From contig NZ_CP072852.1 in the NCBI RefSeq assembly GCF_017948265.1, positions 4,402,001 to 4,466,000 of the forward strand: a DNA stretch of 64,000 nucleotides, given 5' to 3'. Both the position numbers and the translations under genes were made by a program. This DNA is from Rhodoferax sp. PAMC 29310. GTDB lineage: Bacteria; Pseudomonadota; Gammaproteobacteria; Burkholderiales; Burkholderiaceae_C. Below are positions 1 to 9,487 of the stretch, in pieces. The notes beneath the pieces are model-generated. The model did no database searches, was not told the DNA's origin, and saw only the letters and a list, made by a program, of their open reading frames with translations. Each line of letters starts with the position of its first letter. Position 1 is the first letter of the stretch.

Positions 1-619
1 TCTGGTGGCGGGTGTTTTGAGTGGTCCCAGTTTTGCGCAAGAAGTGGCGGGTGGTCAACCCACCGCCCTGGTAGCGGCAAGTGCGCACGAATCGGTGCGC
101 CACGCGTTGGTGACGGCGTTTCATAGCCCCAACCTTCGGGTCTACGCCAACGATGACATCGTCGGTGTGGAAGTGGGTGGAGCCGTGAAGAATGTGCTGG
201 CTATTGCCACAGGCCTTTGTGATGGACTGGATCTGGGTCTGAATGCCCGCGCCGCCCTGATTACGCGGGGGCTGGCGGAAATGACCCGTTTGGGGCTCGC
301 ATTGGGCGCCCGGGCCGAAACTTTCATGGGCCTGTCCGGCTTGGGTGACTTGGTACTCACAGCGACCGGTGACTTGAGCCGCAACCGTCGGGTCGGTCTG
401 TTGTTGTCTCAGGGGAAAACTTTGCAGCAAGCGGTCACCTCGCTGGGGCATGTTGCCGAGGGGGTCTACAGCGCCCGCACGGTTGTGCGGCGTGCCCAGA
501 GCCTGGGGGTTGAGATGCCCATCAGCGAAGGCGTCTTGGCGCTGCTTGATGGACGGGTGCAGCCTGAGCAGGCCGTGGCCGATCTGATGGGACGGGACCC
601 GGTCGACGAGGTGGTCTGA
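1..619 (+). CDS. gpsA: Glycerol-3-phosphate dehydrogenase [NAD(P)+], C-terminal part
   Basis: The frame is open from the window edge to a TGA at 617-619, so the gene starts outside the window. About 205 residues are visible. The GPSFAQEVA stretch, the [15 protein letters not shown] stretch with the catalytic lysine, and the [14 protein letters not shown] stretch are characteristic of GpsA. The family reduces dihydroxyacetone phosphate to sn-glycerol 3-phosphate for phospholipid synthesis in the cytoplasm; members are usually about 330 residues, so the Rossmann NAD-binding half is missing here only because of the window edge. It is followed by a strong hairpin and faces cphA convergently. Confidence 0.96.
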   Translation, partial: LVAGVLSGPSFAQEVAGGQPTALVAASAHESVRHALVTAFHSPNLRVYANDDIVGVEVGGAVKNVLAIATGLCDGLDLGLNARAALITRGLAEMTRLGLALGARAETFMGLSGLGDLVLTATGDLSRNRRVGLLLSQGKTLQQAVTSLGHVAEGVYSARTVVRRAQSLGVEMPISEGVLALLDGRVQPEQAVADLMGRDPVDEVV

Positions 620-625
620 GTCAGG

Positions 626-653
626 GTCTGGCGCCAATCGATAGGCGCCAGAC
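626..653 (+). terminator. Intrinsic terminator after gpsA
   Basis: A perfect 10-bp inverted repeat (GTCTGGCGCC at 626-635 and GGCGCCAGAC at 644-653) with an 8-nt loop starts 7 bp after the gpsA stop and is followed by a pyrimidine-rich TCTTTCT. It lies between two convergent genes, so it may serve both gpsA and cphA. Confidence 0.75.
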
Positions 654-673
654 TCTTTCTCGGCTCAAATCGG

Positions 674-3250
674 CTAGCCCGCGTCTTGCGCGATTCGGCT
701 CGCAATATGGGCCAGCGCTTCTTCCACCTGGTCCACCAAAATCAGACACAAGTCGCCTTCACTCAGACTTGCCAGCGCAGTGTCAATGGCCAGAAACTCC
801 CCCTGAATCTCCTTGGTGACCTTCGTTCGACTGGCGTTGGACAAACCTGCGCGCAACAGCGCCACAACTTCACCGTCTGCGCGTCCGCGTTGGCACTGGT
901 CTTGGTACAAAACCACCTCGTCAAATGCAGCGCCCAGGATCTCGGTCTGTTGGCGAATATCCTCATCCCGCCGATCGCCGGCACCACTGATCACGACCGA
1001 GCGCCGTTTGCCCGGCATGTTGTCCACGGCCTGAACCAGAGCGGCAATGGCATCCGGGTTGTGCCCATAGTCGGCAATCAGCGTTGCGCCGCGGTAATTG
1101 AACAGGTTGAAACGCCCTTGGGCGTTATTGGCGTCGTTCTCAAAACTGGCCAATCCATTTTGAATCGTGCCCCAGTCGATGCCCAGCGCCCAAGCTGCGC
1201 CGACGGAGGCCATCACGTTTTCAACCTGAAAACCAATGGTTCCACCGCGGGTGATCGGGATTTGAGCCAATGCAATCCTATGCACTGAACTGCCTTCTGC
1301 GGCCACCAAGTGCCCATCTTCGACAAACACTGCGCGCCGCCCCAACGCCAAATGAGTGGTCATCACGGGGTGGTAGCGGTCCAAGGCAAAGTAAGTCACT
1401 GTGCCCCGGCAATGCGGAGCCATGGTGACAACATTCGGATCCGTTGCATTCAGGACGGCTACGCCGCCGTCTTTGATGTTTTGAACAATGACGCGCTTGA
1501 GCACCGCCAAGTCATTCACCGAGGTGATGTAGTTCAAGCCCAGGTGATCGCCGCTGCCGATATTGGTGACCACGGCCACGTCGCACCGGTCAAAGGCCAA
1601 GCCCTCACGCAACATGCCGCCACGGGCTGTCTCAAGCACCGCTGCGTCGACGTCAGGGTGCTGCAGCACGCTGCGTGCACTCTTGGGGCCGCTGCAATCG
1701 CCCGTGTCAATGCGCTGACCTTCGATGTAGACACCATCCGTGCTGGTCATGCCAACTCGCAGGCCACTGTGGGTTAGCAAGTGGGCAATAACCCGCACGG
1801 TTGTGGTTTTTCCGTTGGTTCCGGTGACCGCGACCAATGGAATGCGACCGTTTTCTGTGTCTCCAAACATGCTGGAAATAATCGCCTCGCCCACGGGGCG
1901 ACCTTTGCCATAAGACGGGGAAAGGTGCATGCGCAAGCCTGGCGCCGCGTTCACCTCGACCACGCCGCCGCCCTGGCCTTCAAGTGGATGCGCAATGCTG
2001 TCGCACACCACGTCGACGCCGCAAATGTCCAGACCGACCATCTGAGCGGCCGCGACTGCGCGCTCGGCAATGGCGGGGTGCACATCGTCGGTCACGTCGG
2101 TGGCCGAGCCACCGGTGGAGAGGTTGGCGTTGTGACGCAAGGGAATGCGCTGTCCGAAGGGGGTGATTGACTCGGCTGTCAGGCCCTGCGTGGCCAGGCA
2201 AGCCAACGCGATATCGTCGAACCGAATTTGAGTGAGTGAAGTGGAATGACCTGTGCCACGGCGGGGGTCGCTGTTTACCTCGTCAACCAGCTCCCGCACT
2301 GTGTGAACCCCGTCACCGACGACGTGAGGCGCGGCTCGTCTGGCGGCAGCCACCAGCTTGTCGCCAACGACCAGCAGCCTGAAATCGTGGCCCGGCATGA
2401 AGCGCTCGACCAGAATGTCGTCGCTGAAGTGGGCGGCAGCGGCATACGCCGTATCCAATTGCTCCCGTGACGTGATGTTGACTGTCACACCCTTGCCCTG
2501 ATTGCCGGCTTTAGGCTTGAGCACCACGGGTAGCCCAATTTCGCACGCGGCCGCCCAGGCGTCTTCAGGCGTATCGACCTCGCGACCCATCGGCACAGGG
2601 ACGCCAGCAGCGGCTAACAGTTTTTTGGTGAGTTGTTTGTCTTGTGCAATAGCTTCCGCGATAGCGCTGGTGCTGTCCATCTCGGCGGCTTGAATGCGAC
2701 GCTGTTTGCTGCCCCAGCCAAACATGATCATGCTGCCCTCAGTCATGCGCCGATAGGGAATATTGTGCGCCAATGCGGCGTCCGCAATCGAGCCCGTGCT
2801 GGGTCCCAATCGCACGTCTTCGTCCAGATTCCGCAACTGCTCAAGCGCTTTGTCGAGGTCAAATTCGGTGTCGTTTTGAGCGGCCAGGCACAGGGCCTCA
2901 GCCAGTTCCAGTGCCAGACGGCCAACAGCTTCCTCTGAATAACCAAAGACCACTTGGTAAACACCTTGATCAACCGTTGGCGCGGTGCGGCGAAAAGTGG
3001 CGGGGCTGCCGGCCTGGGATTGCAGGTCAATGGCGGCGACGCCCAGCACGTGTGCCAGGGTGATTTTGTCGTCGTGTCCGGCTGGCTGAAGGGGGCTGAT
3101 CGCTGGAAAACGGGTACGCAGACGAACTTCAAAACCAGTTTCAGCGGTAATTGCACATTCTTGAGCGGTGCACGTGACTACTGCCTCAATAGCCGTGTGT
3201 TGTGTCCATAGGTTGGGGCCGCGAAGGGCTCGGATGCGGGAGACTTCCAT
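674..3250 (-). CDS. cphA: Cyanophycin synthetase
   Basis: 858 residues, the usual CphA length. CphA polymerises aspartate and arginine into cyanophycin (multi-L-arginyl-poly-aspartate), a cytoplasmic nitrogen store. Visible parts in order: N-terminal domain with RGPNLW; ATP-grasp domain around residues 200-450 (KPKAGNQGKGV near 245 and VEVNAAPGLRMH near 431), the family's aspartate-adding site; Mur-ligase-like domain with an intact P-loop GTNGKTTT near 477-484, the family's arginine-adding site; and a Mur C-terminal domain with DYGHNPDA and GDRRDED. The ATG at 3248-3250 is only 3 bp after the stop of the paralogue cphA', so the two are one operon. No cyanophycinase gene is seen in the window. 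Confidence 0.95.
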   Translation of the reverse strand: MEVSRIRALRGPNLWTQHTAIEAVVTCTAQECAITAETGFEVRLRTRFPAISPLQPAGHDDKITLAHVLGVAAIDLQSQAGSPATFRRTAPTVDQGVYQVVFGYSEEAVGRLALELAEALCLAAQNDTEFDLDKALEQLRNLDEDVRLGPSTGSIADAALAHNIPYRRMTEGSMIMFGWGSKQRRIQAAEMDSTSAIAEAIAQDKQLTKKLLAAAGVPVPMGREVDTPEDAWAAACEIGLPVVLKPKAGNQGKGVTVNITSREQLDTAYAAAAHFSDDILVERFMPGHDFRLLVVGDKLVAAARRAAPHVVGDGVHTVRELVDEVNSDPRRGTGHSTSLTQIRFDDIALACLATQGLTAESITPFGQRIPLRHNANLSTGGSATDVTDDVHPAIAERAVAAAQMVGLDICGVDVVCDSIAHPLEGQGGGVVEVNAAPGLRMHLSPSYGKGRPVGEAIISSMFGDTENGRIPLVAVTGTNGKTTTVRVIAHLLTHSGLRVGMTSTDGVYIEGQRIDTGDCSGPKSARSVLQHPDVDAAVLETARGGMLREGLAFDRCDVAVVTNIGSGDHLGLNYITSVNDLAVLKRVIVQNIKDGGVAVLNATDPNVVTMAPHCRGTVTYFALDRYHPVMTTHLALGRRAVFVEDGHLVAAEGSSVHRIALAQIPITRGGTIGFQVENVMASVGAAWALGIDWGTIQNGLASFENDANNAQGRFNLFNYRGATLIADYGHNPDAIAALVQAVDNMPGKRRSVVISGAGDRRDEDIRQQTEILGAAFDEVVLYQDQCQRGRADGEVVALLRAGLSNASRTKVTKEIQGEFLAIDTALASLSEGDLCLILVDQVEEALAHIASRIAQDAG

Positions 3251-3253
3251 GGC

Positions 3254-5422
3254 TCAAATACTCTTTTTCGATGTTGAATCAAAGGTGCGAAGTCCGGCAC
3301 CAATCAGTTCGGGTGACAGGCCCAAGGCCCAGGCGGCCGCGACTGCGGCCATCACCATTTCGGGCTGGTCAGCTTTGCTGGGCTTCAGGGTATTGAGTGG
3401 GATGCTGCCCACTTCCTCCATGCCCTGGCTCAACACAATGTGTTGCTTGTGAAGATACACCACACGTTCACCACCCACACGGTGGTTGGCAATGGCAGGG
3501 AGTTTGGCGTCCAGCCCGTAAAAAATAACGTTGCCGTCACACAGTGGGGCCATTTGGACGACTTGTGGGTCAGCCGCGTTCAGCACAGCGGTGCCGGAGG
3601 GGAGAATCACGTCCACCTGGGTGCGAATCACGTTGTAGAGCTTGTCCGAGGTGTCAATATAAAACTCGCTCAGACTCTCAAAGTCGCTGACGTCGGTAAC
3701 TACGCCCACGGAGCATTTGTCGTAGGCCAGGCCTTCGCTCAGGATCATTCGGCTGCTATTCTCAAACACGCCTGCGTCCACGCCGCGGTTGATCAACACC
3801 CGCTCGGACCCCTCCCAATTGACGCCATCCTTGGCCTCAACCTGGCGGTTGCCCAGAAAAAATCCATCCTGGCAGGACAGGCCCACATGCTTGCCGCTGA
3901 TGAAAAGCAGCCAAGCCACCAAGCGCGCGATGCGCGTGGTGTTGCGTGTGCCTGTTACGCCCACTACAGGAATGCGTCCGTTCTTGTCGGCGTCAAACAG
4001 GTGCTCAATGATTGCCTTGCCAATGGGGCGAGGCGAGCCCGCAGCGGGCTTTAAATGGGCCAGCAGGCCGGGGCTGGCGTTGACTTCGACCACCGCACCT
4101 CTTTGTGAAGTCAGCGGCTTGGAGATGTCTTCCAGCACCATGTCAACACCGGCAATGTCCAGCCCGACCACCCGCGCCGCCAGGGCAGCCATGGCGGCCA
4201 CGGTGGGGTGCATGATGTCGGTCACATCATTGGAGACGTTGCCGTTGCGTTGAATCAGCACAGTTTTATCTTTGGCCGGAATGGAGGCCGCCGTGAACCC
4301 TTGGCGCTCCAAATCGAGCTGAATCTCCGCTGATTTGTCTGGCTCAATCAGCCCCAACGGTGCGTCTTCGTTGATGCCGCGCCGTGGGTCGGAGTTGAGC
4401 TGGCTGTTCACCAGTTCCAGAATGGTGGATTGGCCGTCTCCAGTCACCGAGGCAGTTTCGCCCCGAGCGGCGGCAATCACACGTTTGCCGACAATAAGCA
4501 GACGATGCTCGTTGCCCGGGATAAATTGCTCGATGATGACGCCACCGCTGCCTTGGCCCTGGGCCAGAGTAAACGCTGCTTCCACGTCATGGCGTTGGTC
4601 CAGATCCAGTGACACGCCCCGGCCGTGGTTGCCGTCTTCGGGCTTGATGGCCACGGGAAGGCCCACGTCTTGAGCAACTTCCCAAGCCTCTTCCACTGTT
4701 TGTACCAACTGACCTTGAGGCACCGGTACGCCACAAGCGCTGAGCAGCGACTTGGTCAAGTCTTTGTCGCCGGCAATTTCTTCGGCAATCGCACTGGTGT
4801 GATCGGTCTCGGCGGTCCAGATGCGGCGTTGGCTGCTGCCATGGCCCAGCTGAACCAAATTACCCTCCGTTAGCCGAATATGAGGAATTCCCCGGTCGGT
4901 TGCCGCATCCACAATGTGGGCGGTACTGGGTCCCAAGCACAAGGAGTCGACCATGTCTCTCAGCTTCACGATCGTGGAGTCGAGGTCATAGGGGAGGTCG
5001 TCAATGGCGGCCATGAGCAAGTCATTGGCTGCGGCCAGTGCGGCACGCCCGACTTGTTCCTGGCGGGTGCGAAAAGCCATTTTGTACACCCCGCGCACCG
5101 AGGTTTCACGGGCTTTCCCAAAGCCACTCTGCATGCCGGCCAGGTTCTGCAGCTCGATAACAACATGTTCCAGAATGTGAGCGGCCCACGTGCCATCTCG
5201 CAAGCGCTGCAGAAAACCGCCAGGCTCGCCCACGCCGCAGCGATGGGCTTGCAGCCCGGGCAGCAGGGCAGTCAGGCGCTCATACAGACCTGGAATGGTG
5301 TTGGAGGGTTGGTCTTCCAGTGCCCCAATGTCGACCCAAGCCTCGATGACCGGACGATAGGTCCAGATATTGGGGCCGCGCAAATAGGTAACACGCAGTA
5401 ACTTAATGGTAGTTGTCGTCAT
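3254..5422 (-). CDS. Cyanophycin synthetase paralogue CphA' (degenerate Mur half)
   Basis: 722 residues from the ATG at 5420-5422; a TTG 12 bp further upstream would add four residues. It shares with CphA the RGPNIW start, the ATP-grasp part (KPEDGNHGRGV, VEVNASPGLLAHLKP) and the beginning of the Mur-ligase domain. The P-loop is degenerate: where CphA has GTNGKTTT this protein has GTRNTTR, so the Gly-Lys pair is lost. The protein also stops where CphA enters its Mur C-terminal domain, leaving it about 130 residues shorter. I infer that the ATP-grasp (aspartate) site may still work while the arginine-ligating site does not. Paired cphA'/cphA genes are known in betaproteobacteria. It is the first gene of the operon and is divergent from the ABC transporter. 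Confidence 0.9.
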   Translation of the reverse strand: MTTTTIKLLRVTYLRGPNIWTYRPVIEAWVDIGALEDQPSNTIPGLYERLTALLPGLQAHRCGVGEPGGFLQRLRDGTWAAHILEHVVIELQNLAGMQSGFGKARETSVRGVYKMAFRTRQEQVGRAALAAANDLLMAAIDDLPYDLDSTIVKLRDMVDSLCLGPSTAHIVDAATDRGIPHIRLTEGNLVQLGHGSSQRRIWTAETDHTSAIAEEIAGDKDLTKSLLSACGVPVPQGQLVQTVEEAWEVAQDVGLPVAIKPEDGNHGRGVSLDLDQRHDVEAAFTLAQGQGSGGVIIEQFIPGNEHRLLIVGKRVIAAARGETASVTGDGQSTILELVNSQLNSDPRRGINEDAPLGLIEPDKSAEIQLDLERQGFTAASIPAKDKTVLIQRNGNVSNDVTDIMHPTVAAMAALAARVVGLDIAGVDMVLEDISKPLTSQRGAVVEVNASPGLLAHLKPAAGSPRPIGKAIIEHLFDADKNGRIPVVGVTGTRNTTRIARLVAWLLFISGKHVGLSCQDGFFLGNRQVEAKDGVNWEGSERVLINRGVDAGVFENSSRMILSEGLAYDKCSVGVVTDVSDFESLSEFYIDTSDKLYNVIRTQVDVILPSGTAVLNAADPQVVQMAPLCDGNVIFYGLDAKLPAIANHRVGGERVVYLHKQHIVLSQGMEEVGSIPLNTLKPSKADQPEMVMAAVAAAWALGLSPELIGAGLRTFDSTSKKSI

Positions 5423-5647
5423 GAATCTCAACAAGTGTGACTATCTGGTTCGGCATGCTTCTTTTGTTTTTTAGCATAGCACCCTGATGGAATCCCGCTC
5501 CCACGGATAATTGTCAACTAAAGTGGGTTTTAAACTTTGATGGGCACCTCGAAACATCGTGCTAATCTGGATTTTCACTACAAATGCCCGCGCTGACTCA
5601 CGATTTGACCCCAATTCCACACCGAAATTGAAAGTTTTCTGGTCTCA
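5423..5647. promoter_or_regulatory. Divergent intergenic region, cphA' / ABC transporter
   Basis: 225 bp between two divergent start codons, visibly richer in A and T than the flanking genes (for example the T-run near 5460-5475). It must hold the promoters of both cyanophycin-related operons. I cannot place convincing -35/-10 boxes or an operator, and neither start codon has a strong Shine-Dalgarno sequence. Confidence 0.4.
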
Positions 5648-7915
5648 ATGACAAACGATTCCCTCGCCATCGCTTCTGCTTTGCCAACAAACGATATCCC
5701 GCAGGAGTGGCGCTCTGATGTACAGACGCAACTCCAAAGTGGCGAAAACGTCCTCGCAGTGCTTGAGGTGGACCTTGACACACGTCTCTTCTTTGTGAAT
5801 TCGTTGGTGTTGGTCACCGACCAGCGGCTGCTTAGCCGAGCCGGCCCGTCGGGGTGGCAGTCCTGGCCCTACCAGGCGGGTCTGACGCTCACCCACCATG
5901 ACCATGCAGGTGTTGGAAATTTGAGTCTGATCAGCGACCAGGGCCTGCTGGGCAGTTGGCGCTTCACACTGGGGCGAAACTTGCAGGCTATTCGCTTGCA
6001 AGATCAGTTTCAAATCCAGTTGCAAAGCCATGTCACCGGCCAGGCACCCGTGGTGGCTGAAGGCAACCGTTGCCCCAGCTGCAAGGCCCCGCTGGCGCCG
6101 GACCAGGAAGAGTGCCCGATTTGCACCAAGGTCATGCACACACCGCCCAGCACCTGGACCCTGTTCAGGCTGTGGCGCTTTGCCAAACCGTACAAAGGGC
6201 AGTTGCTGTTGGGGTTTTGCCTGACGTTGTTGGGCACGGCCGCCAGTCTGGTTCCGCCTTATTTAGCCATGCCCTTGATGGACGAGGTGTTGATTCCGTT
6301 TCAGAACGGTCAGCACATCGAACCCTCGCTGGTGGCGATGTACCTCTCGGGCTTGTTTGCTTCCGCTTTTCTGGCCTGGGGCCTGTCCTGGGCCAAGACC
6401 TATGTGCTGGCGCTGGTGTCGGAGCGCATCGGGGCAGATTTGCGAACCACCACTTACGACCATTTGTTGCGCATGTCGCTGGAGTACTTTGGTGGCAAAC
6501 GCACGGGTGATCTGATGTCACGCATTGGCAGCGAGAGTGACCGCATCTGCGTCTTCTTGTCCTTGCACCTGCTCGACTTTGCGACCGATGTGCTCATGCT
6601 GATGATGACGGCGGCCATTCTTTTCTCCATCAATCCCTGGCTCGCCCTGGCCACCTTGGTGCCGTTGCCCTTCATCATCTGGATGATTCATGCGGTGCGC
6701 TTCAAGCTGCAAACCGGGTTTGAGAAGATTGACCGGGTCTGGTCCGAGGTGACCAGTGTGCTGGCCGACACCATTCCCGGCGTTCGGGTGGTCAAGGCCT
6801 TCGCCCAAGAGACTCGCGAGTCCGCCCGTTTTCGCGAAGCCAACAAGCACAATCTGGCCGTCAATGACAAGCTGAACAAGATTTGGTCGCTGTTTTCGCC
6901 CAGTGTGTCCTTTGTCACCGAGCTGGGTCTGCTGGTGGTGTGGGGCTTTGGTATCTATTTGGTGGCCAAGGGCAACATCACGGTGGGTGTGTTGACTGCC
7001 TTCGTGGCCTACATCAGCCGGTTCTATGGGCGCCTGGATTCGATGAGCCGCATTGTGTCGGTCACTGAGAAATCAGCGTCTGCAGCCAAGCGAATCTTTG
7101 ACATTTTGGACCACGTCTCCAGCGTACCAGAGCCAATCAAGCCTGTGCCGCTGGACACCGTTAAGGGCAGCATCGAGCTGACCGATGTGAGCTTTCGCTA
7201 TGGCAACCGCGAAGTGAATCGCGGCGTCAATCTGAGCATTGCACCTGGGGAAATGATTGGCTTGGTGGGCCACAGCGGCTCGGGCAAGAGCACTCTGGTC
7301 AACCTGATTTGCCGTTTTTACGACGTATCCGAGGGCTCGATCAAGGTCGACGGCGTGGATGTGCGCTCCTATGCGGTGGCGGACTACCGGCGCAACATCG
7401 GTTTGGTGCTGCAAGAGCCGTTTTTGTTCTTTGGCACCATTGCGGAAAACATTGCTTACGGCAAGCCAGATGCCAGCCGCGAGGAAATCATCGAGTCCGC
7501 CCGTGCTGCCCACGCGCATGAGTTCATCTTGCGCTTGCCGCAGGGGTACGACTCGATGGTGGGTGAACGTGGCCAGGGCCTGTCGGGTGGTGAGCGTCAA
7601 CGTATCTCGATTGCACGCGCCTTGTTGATTGACCCCCGCATTCTGATTTTGGACGAAGCCACCTCGTCGGTGGACTCCGAGACAGAGAAAGAAATTCAAA
7701 AGGCGCTGGAAAACTTGGTGAAGGGTCGCACCACCATCGCCATTGCCCACCGCTTGTCGACATTGCACAGGGCCGACCGGCTGGTGGTGCTTGACCGCGG
7801 ACAGGTGGTCGAAATTGGCACGCATGATGACCTGATGTCGCGCGAAGGCGCTTATTTCAACCTCTACCAGGCCCAAGCCCGCAATATGGACGTCGACATG
7901 GACGATGCCCCATGA
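5648..7915 (+). CDS. Cyanophycin-associated ABC transporter, fused permease/ATPase with zinc-ribbon-like N-terminus
   Basis: 755 residues, longer than the roughly 580-600 of an ordinary half-transporter exporter. Residues 1-165 are an extra soluble region that carries two CxxC pairs (CPSC at 142-145, CPIC at 156-159) resembling a zinc ribbon. A type-1 exporter membrane domain follows (about 185-480), then a nucleotide-binding domain with Walker A GHSGSGKST (541-549), signature LSGGE (645-649), Walker B ILILDEATS (665-673) and the switch His near 701. It is expected to act as a homodimer in the inner membrane. The fused N-terminus followed by a DUF1854 gene next to cphA matches the family named cyanophycin metabolism-associated ABC transporter; its substrate is not known. 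The stop overlaps the next start (ATGA). Confidence 0.9.
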   Translation: MTNDSLAIASALPTNDIPQEWRSDVQTQLQSGENVLAVLEVDLDTRLFFVNSLVLVTDQRLLSRAGPSGWQSWPYQAGLTLTHHDHAGVGNLSLISDQGLLGSWRFTLGRNLQAIRLQDQFQIQLQSHVTGQAPVVAEGNRCPSCKAPLAPDQEECPICTKVMHTPPSTWTLFRLWRFAKPYKGQLLLGFCLTLLGTAASLVPPYLAMPLMDEVLIPFQNGQHIEPSLVAMYLSGLFASAFLAWGLSWAKTYVLALVSERIGADLRTTTYDHLLRMSLEYFGGKRTGDLMSRIGSESDRICVFLSLHLLDFATDVLMLMMTAAILFSINPWLALATLVPLPFIIWMIHAVRFKLQTGFEKIDRVWSEVTSVLADTIPGVRVVKAFAQETRESARFREANKHNLAVNDKLNKIWSLFSPSVSFVTELGLLVVWGFGIYLVAKGNITVGVLTAFVAYISRFYGRLDSMSRIVSVTEKSASAAKRIFDILDHVSSVPEPIKPVPLDTVKGSIELTDVSFRYGNREVNRGVNLSIAPGEMIGLVGHSGSGKSTLVNLICRFYDVSEGSIKVDGVDVRSYAVADYRRNIGLVLQEPFLFFGTIAENIAYGKPDASREEIIESARAAHAHEFILRLPQGYDSMVGERGQGLSGGERQRISIARALLIDPRILILDEATSSVDSETEKEIQKALENLVKGRTTIAIAHRLSTLHRADRLVVLDRGQVVEIGTHDDLMSREGAYFNLYQAQARNMDVDMDDAP

Positions 7916-8400
7916 GCCAGATCACCCCCATGAACAAGTCTCGTTTTCAACTTACTCGCGACGCCTTTGGACGGTTGGTTTTGACCAATGCCGAGGGCGA
8001 GGTCTTCGAGGGCGTGGTACCCGTGCGGGCCTACCCCATTCAAGCGCCGCAAGATGGCGTCGCCCTGGTGGCCACCGACGGCCATGAGGTGGGCTGGTTG
8101 GACCGGCTTACCGATGCCCCGGCGCCGGTTCAGGCCTTGATCCAAGAGGCGTTGGACACGCGGGAATTCATGCCCGAGATTCAGGATATTGTCAGCGTTA
8201 CCAGTTTTTCCACCCCTTGCACTTGGAGCGTCAAGACCGACCGGGGTGACACCCGCTTTGTGCTGCGCGGCGACGAAGACATCCGTCGCGTGGGGCCGAC
8301 CGTGTTGCTAGTCACCGACTCCCACGGCATTCAGTTCAAGATTCGTGACCTCTCGCTGCTCAGCAAGGAGAGCCGTAGAATCATGGATCGTTTTCTATAA
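7912..8400 (+). CDS. DUF1854 protein, cyanophycin-associated
   Basis: 162 residues from the ATG at 7912, which overlaps the transporter stop as ATGA; a second ATG at 7930 (MNKSRF) is possible. It is a small soluble protein with no signal peptide or membrane segment. The sequence fits the DUF1854 family, which is found beside cphA and this ABC transporter; no biochemical role is known to me. The overlapping start implies translational coupling, so I infer it works with the transporter, perhaps as a regulator or substrate adaptor. The conserved-looking end (RDLSLLSKESRRIMDRF) is charged and probably helical. Confidence 0.85.
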   Translation: MSQITPMNKSRFQLTRDAFGRLVLTNAEGEVFEGVVPVRAYPIQAPQDGVALVATDGHEVGWLDRLTDAPAPVQALIQEALDTREFMPEIQDIVSVTSFSTPCTWSVKTDRGDTRFVLRGDEDIRRVGPTVLLVTDSHGIQFKIRDLSLLSKESRRIMDRFL

Positions 8401-8460
8401 CAAATTAGCCTCTAGCCCCTATTTAGTATGCGGAAGTAACTATCATTTTGATAGTAATTG
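8401..8460. repeat. Possible divergent copy of an intergenic repeat
   Basis: The block begins with TTAGCCTCTAGCCCC and ends in a palindrome, ACTATCA-TTT-TGATAGT (8439-8455). Its layout (a TAGCC-like head, variable middle, CTAT..ATAG tail) resembles the repeats at 18903-18965 and 59815-59877 and intergenic repeats I remember from Comamonadaceae genomes. The tail hairpin could also end the DUF1854 transcript. Confidence 0.4.
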
Positions 8461-8504
8461 TTGCACCTTGATCCATGGGCAGTGTGCCACCTTGCGGGCT
8501 CTCC

Positions 8505-9377
8505 ATGACCACTCATTTCGATTTTTCTCCCGCCGCGTTGGCCGCACTCGCTCAGACCGACGCCGCACGTGCCTTGGCGGAAGACGTCGGTGCTGGCGAC
8601 CTCACCGCGGGTTTGATTGATCCTGCCACCCAAGCCAAAGCCCGGGTGCTGGCCCGCGAAGCGGCCGTGATTTGTGGGGCGCCCTGGGTGCAAGCCACTT
8701 TGCAGCAGGTGGACCCCACCGCAAAAATTCAATGGTTGGTGGGCGAGGGCGAGCGTTGCGCCGCCGATCAGGTGGTATTGGAGATGACCGGTTCGGCCCG
8801 CGCGCTGCTCACCGCCGAACGCACGGCACTCAATTTTTTGCAAACCTTGAGCGCCGTGGCCACCAAAACCGCCAGCTACGTGGATGCCGTGCAAGCCGTG
8901 CCGGGCAACCGCGCGCAGATTGTGGACACGCGTAAAACCCTGCCCGGTCTGCGTCTGGCGCAGAAATATGCGGTGCGAACCGGCGGCGGCACCAACCACC
9001 GCATCGGTCTTTATGACGCGGTGCTGATCAAGGAAAACCACATTGCCGCAGCGGGCAGTGTCTCGGCGGTTTTGGCGCGAGCGGCGCAAGTGGCCCCCAA
9101 TGCCACCTTCGTCGAGATCGAGGTTGAGACCCTGGCCCAGTTGACCGAGGCTCTGGACGCCGGTGCCACCATGGTGTTGCTGGACAACATGACGCCCGAC
9201 ATGCTGCGTGAGGCCGTGCAAATCAACGCCGGGCGCGCGATTCTGGAGGTGTCCGGCGGCGTCAACATGACCACCGTTCGCGGTATCGCCGCCACCGGGG
9301 TGGATCGCATCTCCATTGGTGCTCTGACCAAAGATGTGCAGGCGATCGACTTTTCCATGCGCTTCAGCGCCGAATAG
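8505..9377 (+). CDS. nadC: Nicotinate-nucleotide pyrophosphorylase (carboxylating)
   Basis: 290 residues from the ATG at 8505 (MTTHFDFSP); an upstream in-frame ATG at 8475 would add a ten-residue tail atypical of the family. The enzyme joins quinolinate and PRPP to form nicotinate mononucleotide with loss of CO2 in NAD synthesis. Family landmarks are EDVGAGDLTAGL near the N-terminus, ERTALNFLQTLSAVAT, DTRKTLPGLR, RTGGGTNHRIGL, the KENHIAAAGSV motif and the C-terminal barrel segment EVSGGVN. It lies upstream of nadA in the same direction, separated by about 110 bp, so a shared NAD operon or regulation is likely. nadB is not in the window. Confidence 0.95.
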   Translation: MTTHFDFSPAALAALAQTDAARALAEDVGAGDLTAGLIDPATQAKARVLAREAAVICGAPWVQATLQQVDPTAKIQWLVGEGERCAADQVVLEMTGSARALLTAERTALNFLQTLSAVATKTASYVDAVQAVPGNRAQIVDTRKTLPGLRLAQKYAVRTGGGTNHRIGLYDAVLIKENHIAAAGSVSAVLARAAQVAPNATFVEIEVETLAQLTEALDAGATMVLLDNMTPDMLREAVQINAGRAILEVSGGVNMTTVRGIAATGVDRISIGALTKDVQAIDFSMRFSAE

Positions 9378-9487
9378 GCAGCGACGCCTTGATCCTGACC
9401 GGGTTGGCCTGAAGTAGGCTTTTATCCCGGTTCGACGGCTTCCGTTCAAAGTAAGCCGAATTTTGTAGAAATTGTGAGGTGTGCCCC

